Assembly: GCA_937883885.1 (NCBI GenBank)
Contig: CAKZXL010000515.1
Coordinates: 1-59,699, forward strand
Length of the DNA stretch: 59,699 bases
Source: an uncultured Aquincola sp.
Lineage (GTDB): Bacteria; Pseudomonadota; Gammaproteobacteria; Burkholderiales; Burkholderiaceae
Direction of reading: 5' to 3'
This document shows, piece after piece, positions 1-8,760 of the stretch. A model generated the notes under the pieces. The model saw only the letters and a program-made list of their open reading frames with translations. It searched no databases and had not been told where the DNA came from. How positions within the stretch are numbered: the first letter of the stretch is position 1; every line of letters starts with the position of its first letter. The position numbers and the translations under genes were made by a program.

Positions 1-84
1 GACGCCGTCCATGACCGCCCGGTAGAAGGTGATGTGCGCGCGCGTGAGCTCGCGCCGGCCGGCCGGAAGGTGTTCTCTGATCAT
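1..84 (-). CDS. Tyrosine recombinase, N-terminal fragment (runs off left edge)
   Basis: Reading leftward from an ATG at 84, 28 codons stay open to the window edge. The peptide has the pattern ELTRAHITFYRAVMDGV. This resembles the first helix of large Burkholderiales phage-integrase proteins that carry an extra N-terminal helical domain, the type also present at 50042-51727. AAGG lies a few bases upstream of the ATG, which supports the start. No catalytic residue is in view, so the assignment rests on the N-terminal pattern and on the 32-bp dyad about 80 bp upstream at 165-196, where a recombinase core site would be expected. A non-recombinase identity cannot be excluded. Confidence 0.45.
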   Translation of the reverse strand, partial: MIREHLPAGRRELTRAHITFYRAVMDGV

Positions 85-164
85 CGTGCCTTCGCTAAGT
101 CGTTGTCGCGCTTCAGTCGGAGCTCGGTTTCGGGTCTCGGTGAGTCAGAAAATCGGAGTAGCTG

Positions 165-196
165 TATGTGATGATAGTACGCGTTATCATCACATA
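165..196. repeat. 32-bp dyad, candidate tyrosine-recombinase core site
   Basis: TATGTGATGATA (165-176) and its exact reverse complement (185-196) flank an 8-bp centre that contains the palindrome ACGCGT. The arms are AT-rich compared with the surroundings and no T-run follows, so this is not an obvious terminator. Two 12-bp inverted arms around a 6-8 bp centre is the layout of tyrosine-recombinase core sites. It lies just upstream of a recombinase-like start at 84. A similar dyad (51755-51784) lies just upstream of the recombinase in the Tn3-family element. An operator is the main alternative. Confidence 0.5.
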
Positions 197-605
197 GCAG
201 CGTGGCAAAGCCCGTGGCAAGACGCCTGCGGCCAATGGCAGCCGTTCAAGCAGGGTAGGGTGGACGTCGGTCTTCGCCGAGCGTGTCATGCGCGCCGCGT
301 CAACGTCATGGTTGGCCGGGACGGGCAAACGAGCTGCGGAACTAATCTTCTGACGGAAAGGTCGCGAAACGGCCAGACGTGATCGGCGCGGACGAAAACG
401 CCAGCGGGGGAGTGGCGCGCCGCCGATGAGGCTCCCGGCAACCGAGCGTACGCCGCGGGGTCGCATCTAAAGTGAGGGCAGTGCAGCGGGAGCTTCGGCG
501 GACGGTGGTGAGCCCGCCGCCGCCTGATAAGGCCGCAGATCCGGTGGTCGAGGCACCCGCTTGTGAGACGAGATTCAACGGCGGCGTGGAAACCAGGGAG
601 ACCAC
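197..605. other. Non-coding stretch, nothing recognised
   Basis: About 410 bases between the dyad and the YkgJ-type gene. Open frames here are short, overlap on both strands and match no family I recognise. No clear promoter or terminator was seen. Confidence 0.5.
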
Positions 606-1250
606 ATGCAGGCAGGAACGGAGGCCAAAGAATTCGCGCCCCCCAAGCCCATGAGTGACCAGCGTGCTGAGCGGACGGCGGCCGCCGTCCGCACTGCGCA
701 GAGCAAGGTGGCGGCGGTTCAACCGGATGCCGGAGCAGACCGCCTGTTGCGCGCCGCAGCGAACGCGCGCACGCAGCGCCAACGCATCGTGTGGTTGCAC
801 CGCTGGGGCGCCGCGCACTTTGAGCCCCTGGCCGTCGTGTCCGCCTGCCAGCCAGGCTGCAGCCATTGCTGCCACCTGTCGGCGACCATCACTTCGACCG
901 AGGCCCAGCTGATTGGCGAGGTGATTCGGCGCAAGCCGGCCGAGCCGGCCAACGTATTGACGCTGCAGCAGGCGGTCGACGAGCTCGACAGCGCCCAGGC
1001 ACTGACAAGCCGGCACATGGGCTCACCTTGCCCGTTCCTGGGGGCCGACCAGCGCTGCAACATTTATGAGCATCGGCCCTTTGTGTGCCGCACGCACCTG
1101 TCGCTGGCTGACGACGCATCACTGTGCAGTACCGAAGCCGGACCAGAGGCAGTTGTGCCGCGAGCGGACACCCGCCAGGCGGTGGCCATCTTCCTTATGG
1201 CCGATCCCTCGGCGCGGCTGGCAGACATCCGGGACTTTTTTCCAAACTAG
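606..1250 (+). CDS. YkgJ-family cysteine-cluster protein
   Basis: This 214-residue protein has the YkgJ/UPF0153 signature: a CxxxCxxCC cluster (CQPGCSHCC) near residue 85, then PCPFL, CNIY and RPFVCRTH in the second half. The family is predicted to chelate zinc or iron; its reaction is unknown. The ATG at 606 is preceded by GGGAG at good spacing, whereas the internal ATG at 651 has no Shine-Dalgarno, so 606 is chosen. The first 70 residues are Ala/Arg-rich and poorly conserved. It lies beside a recombinase fragment and may be transposon cargo, which is inference. Confidence 0.8.
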   Translation: MQAGTEAKEFAPPKPMSDQRAERTAAAVRTAQSKVAAVQPDAGADRLLRAAANARTQRQRIVWLHRWGAAHFEPLAVVSACQPGCSHCCHLSATITSTEAQLIGEVIRRKPAEPANVLTLQQAVDELDSAQALTSRHMGSPCPFLGADQRCNIYEHRPFVCRTHLSLADDASLCSTEAGPEAVVPRADTRQAVAIFLMADPSARLADIRDFFPN

Positions 1251-1379
1251 GCACGGCGATAGGCCGGCGGAGCGCGACGCGCGTCGCATCGAGGCGAGGG
1301 CGGGTCGACGCGGCGCACAGTCGGGGTGAGGCACGTACAGTGATTGCCTCCACGACCACCGTTAACGGATGAGAGGCGG

Positions 1380-1754
1380 ATGCAGAAAACACGGACTGAT
1401 GATGAAGCGGCGCCGCTTGGGACGAAGCCGGACCGGCTGTTAGCTGAGCGACTTGACCGAGCCGAGCCCGAGAGCGGGGAGCAACGTGCGCTGCTGGAGG
1501 TCGAGCCTCATTGCGCGCCACGTACGCACGCGAAAGCGAGGGTCTACCTTTCTCGAGACGAAGGACTGGAGCCGCTCGGCGACGACGAGCTGCTGCGCGT
1601 GAGTCCACAACTGGGAGTGGAAGCCGCAGTCGTCCGCGCAGTCCACCTGCAGTACCACCAAGGGCTGCCTCCGGAGGAGGCAGCGCGCATCGTTGGCGTC
1701 CATGCCGAGACGGTTGCGGCATGGGTAAGGTCTGGGGCCGCCTCGGTTGCATGA
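1380..1754 (+). CDS. Small protein with C-terminal helix-turn-helix
   Basis: This is a 124-residue protein whose start at 1380 is preceded by GAGGCGG. The last 40 residues (LPPEEAARIVGVHAETVAAW) resemble sigma-70 region 4 or a small helix-turn-helix. The first 80 residues are charged and unrecognised. It follows the YkgJ-type gene on the same strand by 129 bases. It may be a DNA-binding accessory protein, but I do not recognise the family. Confidence 0.5.
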   Translation: MQKTRTDDEAAPLGTKPDRLLAERLDRAEPESGEQRALLEVEPHCAPRTHAKARVYLSRDEGLEPLGDDELLRVSPQLGVEAAVVRAVHLQYHQGLPPEEAARIVGVHAETVAAWVRSGAASVA

Positions 1755-1908
1755 GATGACCAGCTGACCGTCGCGCCGGCGATGTCGCTCCCACCGCCTC
1801 AGCGCAGCTTACGTCTCGAGAAGTGTTCTTATCAGGACGTCATTTGGTAAAGCCAAATCCATGTCCGCCGCAACACGCCGACATCAGGGTTGATGGTTCA
1901 AGCAGCGG

Positions 1909-2448
1909 CTACTTGGACGCCAGTGGCCAGTTCTGCACCTGTTGCCAGGCCTGCTGTGCAGATGGCGGCAACTTGTCCATGTGCTTCAAGAACATGGCCA
2001 GCGTCCAAATCTGCTTGTCGCTCAACGATGACCCGAACGCTGGCATGCCCGTGAGCCGGATGCCGTGCTTGATCTTCCAGAACGACTCGCCCTCGGGGTC
2101 GTCCTCCACGCCTTCTGTCGCCAGCTGTGGCGGCTTCTGGAACAGCCCCCTCGCGATCGGTGACGCCGACGTATCGCCGGCGGCGGAGCCGTGGCAGATC
2201 GCGCAGTTCTGTGCAAAGAGGTGCACACCTTCTGTCAGGTTCTGTTCGGTCGCCGCGACAGGGTTCTGCTCGGTGGGTGCCAAACGGTCCATCGTGGCAC
2301 TGAGCGAGGTACGTGCCATCCAGGTCTCGAGCGCGCTGGGTTCGGCGTCGGCGTTGGCCGGAATGAGTCCACTCTTGAGCAGCGCAAACGAGGCGAGCAG
2401 CAAGGCTGCGAGAGTCAGTGCGACGCCCGACATGAAGGCTTTGAACAT
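1909..2448 (-). CDS. Membrane-anchored c-type cytochrome
   Basis: This 179-residue protein has an N-terminal hydrophobic segment (about residues 7-27), a haem-binding CAICH near residue 82 and a later GMPAFG whose Met is the likely sixth haem ligand. It is a single-haem class I cytochrome held in the periplasm by its anchor. The start at 2448 is chosen because AGGA lies 8 bases upstream and the hydrophobic segment follows directly; the frame extends 23 codons further up without support. The redox partner cannot be deduced. A DedA gene lies upstream on the same strand. Confidence 0.85.
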   Translation of the reverse strand: MFKAFMSGVALTLAALLLASFALLKSGLIPANADAEPSALETWMARTSLSATMDRLAPTEQNPVAATEQNLTEGVHLFAQNCAICHGSAAGDTSASPIARGLFQKPPQLATEGVEDDPEGESFWKIKHGIRLTGMPAFGSSLSDKQIWTLAMFLKHMDKLPPSAQQAWQQVQNWPLASK

Positions 2449-2559
2449 GGTGTGTTCCTGTGATGTTGAGGAGACGTCGGGTGTCGCCTTCGCTGACACG
2501 GCAGTCGACGGCGCCAACGGGTTGATTCGGGTCGGAGCGATCCCGAAGGCGGTTGCAGG

Positions 2560-3207
2560 TCACCGTGCCATCGCGCGCCTGGCAAGCAGTGCGCGTTTGC
2601 CGGTGACGAGGATCGGCAGCATCGACAGCGCCACGATGCCCATCGTGATGGCACTCAGGTGATCGCGCACCAGCGCCTGTGCGCCCAGGAATGCGCCTGC
2701 ATACACGAGCAAGGCCACCCACAGGACAGCGCCGGCCACATTGAACATTGCGAAGCGCAGGTAGGGCATGCTGCCGGCACCGGCCAGAAAGGGTGCCAGT
2801 GTCCTGACGACAGGGACCAAGCGCGCGATGACGACGGTGGACGATCCGAATCGGTCGAAGTAGCGGTGCGTGGCGTCGAGGTGTGATTGCCGCAGCCATC
2901 GTCCGCGCAGGCGCGCGATGACCATGGGCGCTGCCCGCCGGCCGATGGCGAAGTTCAGGGCGTCGCCCAGGACGGCCGAGCATGTCAGAACGAGCACGGT
3001 GACGTGGACGTTGAGCCCGTTGGCTGCCACGACCGTTCCGGTGAGGAAAAGCAGGGAGTCCCCGGGCAGGAAGGGCGCAACGACCAGGCCCGTCTCGGCA
3101 AAGATGACGACGGCGACTGCGGCCAATGCCCAGGCGCCGTAGGCCGCAACCCACTGTGCCAGGGTCTGGTCGAGGGACAGGGCGGAGAAGGCCAGTGTCG
3201 TGAGCAT
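2560..3207 (-). CDS. DedA-family membrane protein
   Basis: This 215-residue protein has the DedA (SNARE-associated/VTT) pattern: an early FAETGLVVAPFLPGDSLLF segment, then RLVPVVRTLAPFLAGAGSMPY, then two C-terminal membrane helices. DedA proteins are inner-membrane proteins linked to membrane potential, drug tolerance and recycling of undecaprenyl-phosphate or lipids; some are needed for polymyxin resistance in Burkholderia. It lies between the cytochrome and the Omp85-like gene on the same strand. A second DedA gene is at 15328-15909. The substrate is not deducible. Confidence 0.9.
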   Translation of the reverse strand: MLTTLAFSALSLDQTLAQWVAAYGAWALAAVAVVIFAETGLVVAPFLPGDSLLFLTGTVVAANGLNVHVTVLVLTCSAVLGDALNFAIGRRAAPMVIARLRGRWLRQSHLDATHRYFDRFGSSTVVIARLVPVVRTLAPFLAGAGSMPYLRFAMFNVAGAVLWVALLVYAGAFLGAQALVRDHLSAITMGIVALSMLPILVTGKRALLARRAMAR

Positions 3208-3269
3208 GTAATTGCGCCAAGCGCTGAGTTGGTTGTGCGAGGCGTGCAGGTCAAGGCGCCGGCGCGAAA

Positions 3270-4975
3270 TCAGAAGCTCGTCTTGGTCTTGACGAGGAAC
3301 TGGACCTTCTTGATATCGGCCGTGGCATTCAACGGGAAGGCGATGTCGACGTGCAGCACATTGCTGAACGCCGCACGTGCGCTGACGATGCGCAGCCCGA
3401 ATCCCGCGTTGCTGAGCCAGCCCGGATTCAGGGTGTTGGGGTTGTCGCCGCCCCAGGCCCGCCCGGCATCGAAGAAGGCCGCGCCACCGACGCGGAACAG
3501 CCGCCAGATATACAGGTCGGTGTAGAAGCGCTCCTCCACGGTGAACAAGGCGCGCCGGGTCCCGCTCTGGTAGCGCAATGGGTAGCCCCGAAGACCGCTG
3601 TCACCACCCAACAGCAAGGTGTCAGCCGGGTCAGGATTCGTCAGCAGGTCACCTGCGGCGGAGGCATAGAAGAGCCAACGCGGACTCTGCGGCAGGTAGT
3701 ACTGCGCCTGGGCACCCAGGCGCTGGCGCCGAATCCGGCCGCCGGCGTATTGCCCTTCGATGGTGGCTGCCGCGATCAGGGTCTGGTTGCCGGCTCGAAG
3801 CCGCGACTGATCTTGCCCGCATAGACCAGCGCATCGCGGCTGGAGCCCAGCCCCGTCGAGGCCCAACCCAGCTGCACGGTCGAAGCCAGTCCCAGGGCGA
3901 AGAATTCGGGCCGGCCGATCAGGTTGCGGTTCAACTCGCGTTCGAACCGATCCTCGATCAGGGCGTACCTGACGAAGGGCGTGACCAGCTTTTCATCAGT
4001 GGGCAACCGCGCTGGCGCCACCAGGCCGGGCTCCGCGGCGTAGGCGTCGGTGCGGGTGGCCAGCCCCAGCGAGTAGCGCTGCACCCAGCCGTCGACGAGG
4101 CCGGGCGACCAGCCCGCAAAGACCTCCGCCTGATCCTGTCGATGGCGGTACTGGCTCGCCACATTGCCGGCGTTGTAAAGGGAATCGATGCGATCGTCCT
4201 TCGATGCCGACAAGCCTGCGCTCCAGCGTGAATCCAGTGCATAGAAGGGCCGAACGACCGACGCAGCATCGCGCCGGCCGTCGCTGTTGGTGGCGTGGCT
4301 CAGGCTGATCGAGGTCCACGTGCCAAAGGCGCGGTCGCTGGAGAACTGAAACTCGTTGCTGGTGCGGTCCACGTTCCTGGAGTGGCCGAAGCTGACCGAC
4401 GTGCCGGTACCGAACAGGTTGTATTCCTTGAGTCGAATGCCGCTGGAGTTGGCACCGCCGGAGCGGCTCGCACTGAAGCCCGGATCCAGCGACCAGGTGT
4501 CGCGTGTGAGCACCTCGATGTCGACCACGCCGTCGTGGTAGGCGGCGGCACGGAACTGCACGTCATAGAGGTAGCGGTTGCTGCGCAGCAGACGCTCTGT
4601 CTCGTCGAGCAGGCGTTTCGAGACACGGTCGCCGCTCTTGAAGAGCAGCGCGCGCTGGATGACGCCGGGTCGCGTCTGGATGTGCAGCGCGTTGGCCCAT
4701 CGGAAGAGCAACTTGTCTTCCTTCGGGTCGCTCGTGTCGAAGATCTCCTGTGGAATGACACGTATCTCGCCGATCGTGGCCCCGGCTGCTTCCAACTCAG
4801 CAAAACTCGGCAAGGGCTGCGCAGGCAGTGCCTGCCCTTGCGCCAGCCCATGGAGGCTGGCAAGCAAGCTCATAGCGCGCAGCCAGGTAAGCCCCCTCGG
4901 TCGGAACCACCTGACGGGACCCGCCCGCGTGGGAGAGCGAGGGGCAGCACAGGAAATGTCCAGGTGGCGTGTCAC
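3270..4975 (-). pseudogene. Omp85/BamA-type outer-membrane protein, frameshifted
   Basis: The first 399 codons (to a stop at 3776) give an N-terminal hydrophobic segment, a POTRA-like domain (about residues 65-160) and beta-strand-rich sequence. The remaining barrel is in another frame, 3866-3270, and ends in TKTSF, a typical outer-membrane C-terminus with a final Phe. The two parts join near 3790, where one missing base would restore a protein of about 570 residues. So this is either a recent frameshift or a sequencing error. The C-terminal motif LRGYPLRYQ is typical of the bacterial surface antigen barrel. A PmrA-like box lies 22 bases upstream of the start. Confidence 0.8.
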
Positions 4976-4997
4976 CCAGACATCGTCGAGTGCGCCG

Positions 4998-5014
4998 ACT
5001 TAGGGGCGACTTAA
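4998..5014 (-). promoter_or_regulatory. PmrA-like direct-repeat box 1 (Omp85 gene)
   Basis: On the minus strand this reads TTAAGT-CGCCC-CTAAGT, two half-sites 11 bp apart, 22 bases before the start at 4975. Confidence 0.7.
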
Positions 5015-5095
5015 GCCTCGGGCGACCCGTGCCGCGGCCGGGAGCGCCATCGCCCATCAAGGGCGGCGGTGGGCCAGTGGTTTTGCCGCCACGCA

Positions 5096-5112
5096 TTAAG
5101 TCCCGGTTAAGC
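5096..5112 (+). promoter_or_regulatory. PmrA-like direct-repeat box 2 (PAP2-RR-HK operon)
   Basis: TTAAGT-CCCGG-TTAAGC, 70 bases before the PAP2 start at 5183. The two-component genes follow in the same operon, so the box would make that system autoregulated. Confidence 0.7.
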
Positions 5113-5182
5113 AACTGCCTCCGAGCATGAACGACTGCTGCGTGTCCCTGTTCGGAGCGCGGCGCCAACGTAGCCTGGGGCG

Positions 5183-5776
5183 ATGAGCAACCTTCACCTG
5201 TTCCAACTGATCAATGCGCCGCCGGGGCTGAGCCCCCAGCAACTGCTGCTCGCCACGCTGATGGCTAGATGGCTCATCGTGCTGGCGCCTGTCGCGATGG
5301 CCGTCGCGTGGGTTCGCGCTGACCAGGCCGCCCGCCTCGACTTGCTGCAGGTCCTGCTCGCCGCCGGCCTCGCTCTGGTGCTGGCGGAGGCGATCACTTT
5401 TGTCTGGCCGCAACCGCGGCCGTTTGCACTTCACGTGGGCACGCAGTACCTCGAACCAAGCCACCGCCCAGGGCTGCCCAGCGACCACGTCACGCTGTTC
5501 TGGAGCCTGGCCCTGGCCACCTTGCGCACCCGGAAGTACGCGCTTTGGGGGTTTCCCTTGCTGGCGGTCGGCCTGCTGGTCGGCTGGAGCCGCATCTACC
5601 TGGGCCTGCACTTCCCGCTGGACATCGCTGCAGCCTTGCCTGTGGCATGGGCGGGTACCATGCTCGCGAGTGCGCTGCGCAAGCCCTTGACGCCGACCTG
5701 CATGCGGCTGCTGATGCTGCACGATCGATGGGCCCTTCTGCTGCGAGGCCGGATTCGCGCCCATCGAAAGACCTGA
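5183..5776 (+). CDS. PAP2-family phosphatase, BcrC/YbjG-like
   Basis: This 197-residue membrane protein carries the three PAP2 acid-phosphatase motifs: WPQPRPF, PSDH (about residue 98) and SRIYLGLHFPLD. The PSDH variant, in place of PSGH, is typical of BcrC/YbjG undecaprenyl-pyrophosphate phosphatases. The likely role is therefore dephosphorylation of C55-PP or a related lipid on the periplasmic face. It is followed after 19 bases by a response regulator and its kinase, and box 2 lies upstream, so I infer one operon responding to envelope stress. Lipid A 1-phosphate is an alternative substrate. Confidence 0.85.
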   Translation: MSNLHLFQLINAPPGLSPQQLLLATLMARWLIVLAPVAMAVAWVRADQAARLDLLQVLLAAGLALVLAEAITFVWPQPRPFALHVGTQYLEPSHRPGLPSDHVTLFWSLALATLRTRKYALWGFPLLAVGLLVGWSRIYLGLHFPLDIAAALPVAWAGTMLASALRKPLTPTCMRLLMLHDRWALLLRGRIRAHRKT

Positions 5777-5795
5777 ACCCTGCGAGCCCGGCCCC

Positions 5796-6455
5796 ATGCG
5801 AATCCTGTTGATCGAAGACGACGCCATGATCGGCAAGGCCGTACGCAGCGGCCTGGCCGATGCCGGCTTTGCCGTGGACTGGGTCACCGACGGCAGGGCG
5901 GCCGAGCTGGCCTTGGCCAACGACGTCTACGATCTGGCGGTGCTGGACCTCGGCTTGCCCAAGAAGGACGGCATGGCGATCCTGGCCTGGATGCGCAGCA
6001 TGGGCAACGCGATGCCGGTGCTGATTGCCTCGGCGCGAGATGCGGTGCGCGATCGCATCGCCGGCCTGGAGGCAGGCGCTGATGACTACGTCCTCAAACC
6101 GTTTGACCTCGATGAACTGGTGGCCCGGGTACGTGCGCTGCTCAGGCGTAACGCGGGGAGTGGGTCTCCCCTGCTCAAGTTCGGATCACTGATGCTGGAC
6201 CCGCTGCGCAAGCTTGTGACTCAGGGCGATGTCACGGTGGACTTGTCCGCCAAGGAGTTCGCCGTACTCGAAGCGCTGATGCGACGCCCGGGTGCGGTGC
6301 TGTCACGCGCCCAGTTGGAGGAGTCGGTTTACGGCTGGGGCGATGAGGTCGGCAGCAATGCCATCGAGGTGCACCTGCACCACTTGCGCAAGAAATTGGG
6401 CGCAGCCGTGATCAAGAACGTGCGGGGCATGGGCTACCGCGTCACGGAGGGTTGA
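5796..6455 (+). CDS. OmpR-family response regulator (PmrA/QseB-like)
   Basis: This 219-residue regulator has a receiver domain with acidic pocket D8/D9, phospho-acceptor D51 and K101, followed by a winged-helix DNA-binding domain (about residues 125-218) ending in VRGMGYRV. The pattern is that of PmrA/BasR and QseB. It sits between the PAP2 phosphatase and the histidine kinase, whose GTG start directly follows its stop. The second regulator at 20529-21188 has nearly the same architecture. Its likely targets are the TTAAGT-N5-CTAAGT boxes across 5-24 kb, one of them upstream of this operon. That link is inference. Confidence 0.92.
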   Translation: MRILLIEDDAMIGKAVRSGLADAGFAVDWVTDGRAAELALANDVYDLAVLDLGLPKKDGMAILAWMRSMGNAMPVLIASARDAVRDRIAGLEAGADDYVLKPFDLDELVARVRALLRRNAGSGSPLLKFGSLMLDPLRKLVTQGDVTVDLSAKEFAVLEALMRRPGAVLSRAQLEESVYGWGDEVGSNAIEVHLHHLRKKLGAAVIKNVRGMGYRVTEG

Positions 6456-7808
6456 GTGCGCTCGCTCGAGCGCTATCTGCTGGGCTGGATCATGGGGGCG
6501 CTCGCACTGGGCGCGGTGGTCATCGTCATGGTGACCTACCTGATCACGCTCGACGAGATGAACGAGATCTTCGATGCCGGGCTGAAGAACGTGGCCGAAG
6601 CTCTGGGAAACCACAATCATCCCGAGAGTGACCTGCGCGAGCCGGCTGTGTCGGTCATGCCGCAGCGTACCGATGTGGCAGATCCCGCGGAGATCGTGAC
6701 CATCACATGGACGCTGACGGGCCAGCCGGTCTTTTCGTCGGATCCTCGTGTGGCGATACCGTTCAGCAACCGCGAGGCCTTGCAACAGGTGCGCGTGGCC
6801 GAGGAGGACTGGATCGTCTACACCGACGTCACGGTCCACGGTGTGGCGCAGGCCGCGCAGCGGGTATTCGCGCGCCACGAGACAGCCGTTGAGGCCGCAT
6901 CGAAGATCGTTCTTCCGATGGGTGCGCTCGTGTTGTTTGTTGCGGCCCTCATGGTGGTGGCCCTGCGAAGGGGGCTGAAGCCGCTGGACGCAGCCGCGCA
7001 GGATGTTGCGTCCCGAACGGCATCGTCCTTGGCGCCGATACCCACGGACGAAGTTCCGCGCGAGATCGTCCCGCTTGTCGCATCGATCAACGGCATGATA
7101 GAGCGACTGGCGCTGGCTTTGTCCAACCAGCGGCGCTTTCTGGCCGATGCAGCCCACGAGCTCAGAACCCCAGTGACGGCATTGCGCCTGCAGCTTCAAT
7201 TGCTCAAACGTGCGAAAGACGAAGCCGGCCGCGCCGAAGCAGTCGAGGATCTGCAGGGGGGCATCGACCGGTCGCAGCGCCTGGTCGAGCAATTGCTGCA
7301 CGTAGCGCGCTTCGAGCCTGACGGCGAGCCGATGCAGCGCGGACGCGTTGATCTCGCGGCACTGGCACGCAAGGTGGTGGGTTCGATGAGCGCGAAGGCC
7401 GACCACTGCGGGCTCGACCTCGGCGCCGCCGGCGATGCGCCCGTGCTTGTCGACGGCGATGCCGGTCAACTCACCGTGCTGCTGAACAACCTGGTTGAGA
7501 ACGCGCTGCGGTACACGCCAGCGGGCGGCGTCGTCGATGTGGTGGCCGCCGAGTCGGAGGGACGCCCGACGGTGCGTGTCGTCGACACCGGCCCGGGCAT
7601 CCCGGAGACAGAGCGTGAGCGGGTGTTCGGCCGCTTCTACCGTGGGCCACAGGCGAGTGAGCTGGCCTCGGCACCCGGCGGCACTGGCCTGGGGCTGGCC
7701 ATCGTGAAGGCGATCGCCAACCGGCACGGCGCCACGGTCAGCCTCCACCGGGCACCATCGGGGCAAGGCCTGGAGGTGCGGGTCGTGTTTGCGCCGCCGC
7801 CGCCCTGA
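6456..7808 (+). CDS. Sensor histidine kinase (PmrB/QseC-like)
   Basis: This 450-residue kinase has membrane segments at about 10-31 and 150-170 enclosing a periplasmic region of roughly 115 residues, as in QseC-type kinases. A HisKA motif ADAAHELRTP places the phospho-accepting His at 234. The ATPase domain shows NLVENALRY (N box), DTGPGIP (G1) and GGTGLGLAIV (G2). The GTG start at 6456 abuts the regulator stop and GGAGG lies just upstream, so the pair is translationally coupled. The periplasmic region has several acidic residues, but the stimulus cannot be read from the sequence. Confidence 0.92.
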   Translation: MRSLERYLLGWIMGALALGAVVIVMVTYLITLDEMNEIFDAGLKNVAEALGNHNHPESDLREPAVSVMPQRTDVADPAEIVTITWTLTGQPVFSSDPRVAIPFSNREALQQVRVAEEDWIVYTDVTVHGVAQAAQRVFARHETAVEAASKIVLPMGALVLFVAALMVVALRRGLKPLDAAAQDVASRTASSLAPIPTDEVPREIVPLVASINGMIERLALALSNQRRFLADAAHELRTPVTALRLQLQLLKRAKDEAGRAEAVEDLQGGIDRSQRLVEQLLHVARFEPDGEPMQRGRVDLAALARKVVGSMSAKADHCGLDLGAAGDAPVLVDGDAGQLTVLLNNLVENALRYTPAGGVVDVVAAESEGRPTVRVVDTGPGIPETERERVFGRFYRGPQASELASAPGGTGLGLAIVKAIANRHGATVSLHRAPSGQGLEVRVVFAPPPP

Positions 7809-7860
7809 CCGAGCGCTGCGCCGGCCTCGCCCAGCACGAAGTGCGCGCGACGCCGCAGCC

Positions 7861-7877
7861 ATAAGCGCAGCTTAAGT
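7861..7877 (+). promoter_or_regulatory. PmrA-like direct-repeat box 3
   Basis: ATAAGC-GCAGC-TTAAGT, 53 bases before the start at 7931. The first half-site is the less conserved one. Confidence 0.6.
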
Positions 7878-7930
7878 GACGGGCTGCCACGATCGCAAGC
7901 TGTACACCGGCGGCGCCGCAGATCGGGTGG

Positions 7931-8188
7931 ATGCACATGGACTCGTTCGAACCCTACTTTGCCGACGACACGCAAGGCGTCCACTTTGGCGTCTGGGTCG
8001 ATGGTCAACTCGTCCTGGCCCATGTCGGCCGGCGCGTCCTGGCCGAGCGTTTCGGTGTGTCAGCCGACGGCCACGGCTGGGTCGCCGTGTATCTCGCCCA
8101 CCAGCAAGTGATCGACTCGGTCGTCACCGCCGAGGTGAGAGCCAACGGGCCTGAGACCGTCGTTCTTCGATTGCAGGATCTCCCTTGA
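7931..8188 (+). CDS. Small conserved-looking protein, DUF1488-like
   Basis: This is an 85-residue cytoplasmic protein without signal peptide or membrane segment. The pattern VHFGVWVDGQLVLAHVGRRVLAERFG loosely resembles small DUF1488 proteins, but I am not certain. Starts at 7931 and 7937 are both possible; GGGTGG precedes 7931. It lies behind box 3, immediately after the first two-component pair, so co-regulation with the envelope genes is inferred. No function is known to me. Confidence 0.55.
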   Translation: MHMDSFEPYFADDTQGVHFGVWVDGQLVLAHVGRRVLAERFGVSADGHGWVAVYLAHQQVIDSVVTAEVRANGPETVVLRLQDLP

Positions 8189-8225
8189 CGGTGGGTGCCA
8201 AGTCCGCCCTGCAGGTCTCGCGACC

Positions 8226-8645
8226 ATGTCCACGAGCCCCTTCGAAGCGATTCTGTGCGGGACTCGGCGCCGTGTCCTGACGGGGATGATGGCGATCAGC
8301 CCGGCGTCCATGCTGGGTGGTGTTCGGCGTGCCTCGGCGACACCAGCGCATGCCGAGGTGGCACTGATCGAGGCATGGATCCAGAGAGTCTCGGCCATGA
8401 CGACCCTGCACTTCATCCGCAACGGCGCCACGGCAACGTCGGCGGAGGCTGCCAGGCACATGCTGGACAAGTACGCGTACTTTCGGCGCGACATCGTGTC
8501 GGCTGAAGACTTCATACGCCTGTGTGGCACACGGTCGGAAGTGACGCTTCAACCCTATCGCGTGCGCAGGCAGGACGGCAGCGAGCTACTCACAGCCGAG
8601 CTGTTGGGCGCTGAACTGCGCGAACTGCGTCTGAAGACTCGATGA
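8226..8645 (+). CDS. DUF5329-family exported protein
   Basis: This 139-residue protein has an N-terminal TRRRVLTGMMAI segment that resembles a Tat-type twin-arginine signal. A conserved body follows: HFIRNGATATSAEAARHM, YFRRDIVSAEDFI and CGTRSEVT. This matches the DUF5329 family of small periplasmic proteins of unknown function. It follows the DUF1488-like gene by 37 bases and probably shares its transcript from box 3. Box 4 and the PepSY gene come next. Confidence 0.7.
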   Translation: MSTSPFEAILCGTRRRVLTGMMAISPASMLGGVRRASATPAHAEVALIEAWIQRVSAMTTLHFIRNGATATSAEAARHMLDKYAYFRRDIVSAEDFIRLCGTRSEVTLQPYRVRRQDGSELLTAELLGAELRELRLKTR

Positions 8646-8675
8646 AGGTCGAAGCGGTTCCCCAGCGCGGCATGC

Positions 8676-8692
8676 CTAAGTCACGTCTAAGT
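8676..8692 (+). promoter_or_regulatory. PmrA-like direct-repeat box 4 (PepSY gene)
   Basis: CTAAGT-CACGT-CTAAGT is a perfect direct repeat of 6 bp with an 11-bp period, 68 bases before the PepSY start. Confidence 0.75.
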
Positions 8693-8760
8693 GTCGAAGG
8701 CCACAGTGGACTCGTCGACAGGCAATTTCGCCTGGTAGGCAATCCAGCAAGGAGCTCGAA

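Noticed and set aside
1801..1840. TTACGT near 1809 as another box
   Set aside because: There is no second half-site at 11 bp and the adjacent gene is transcribed on the other strand.
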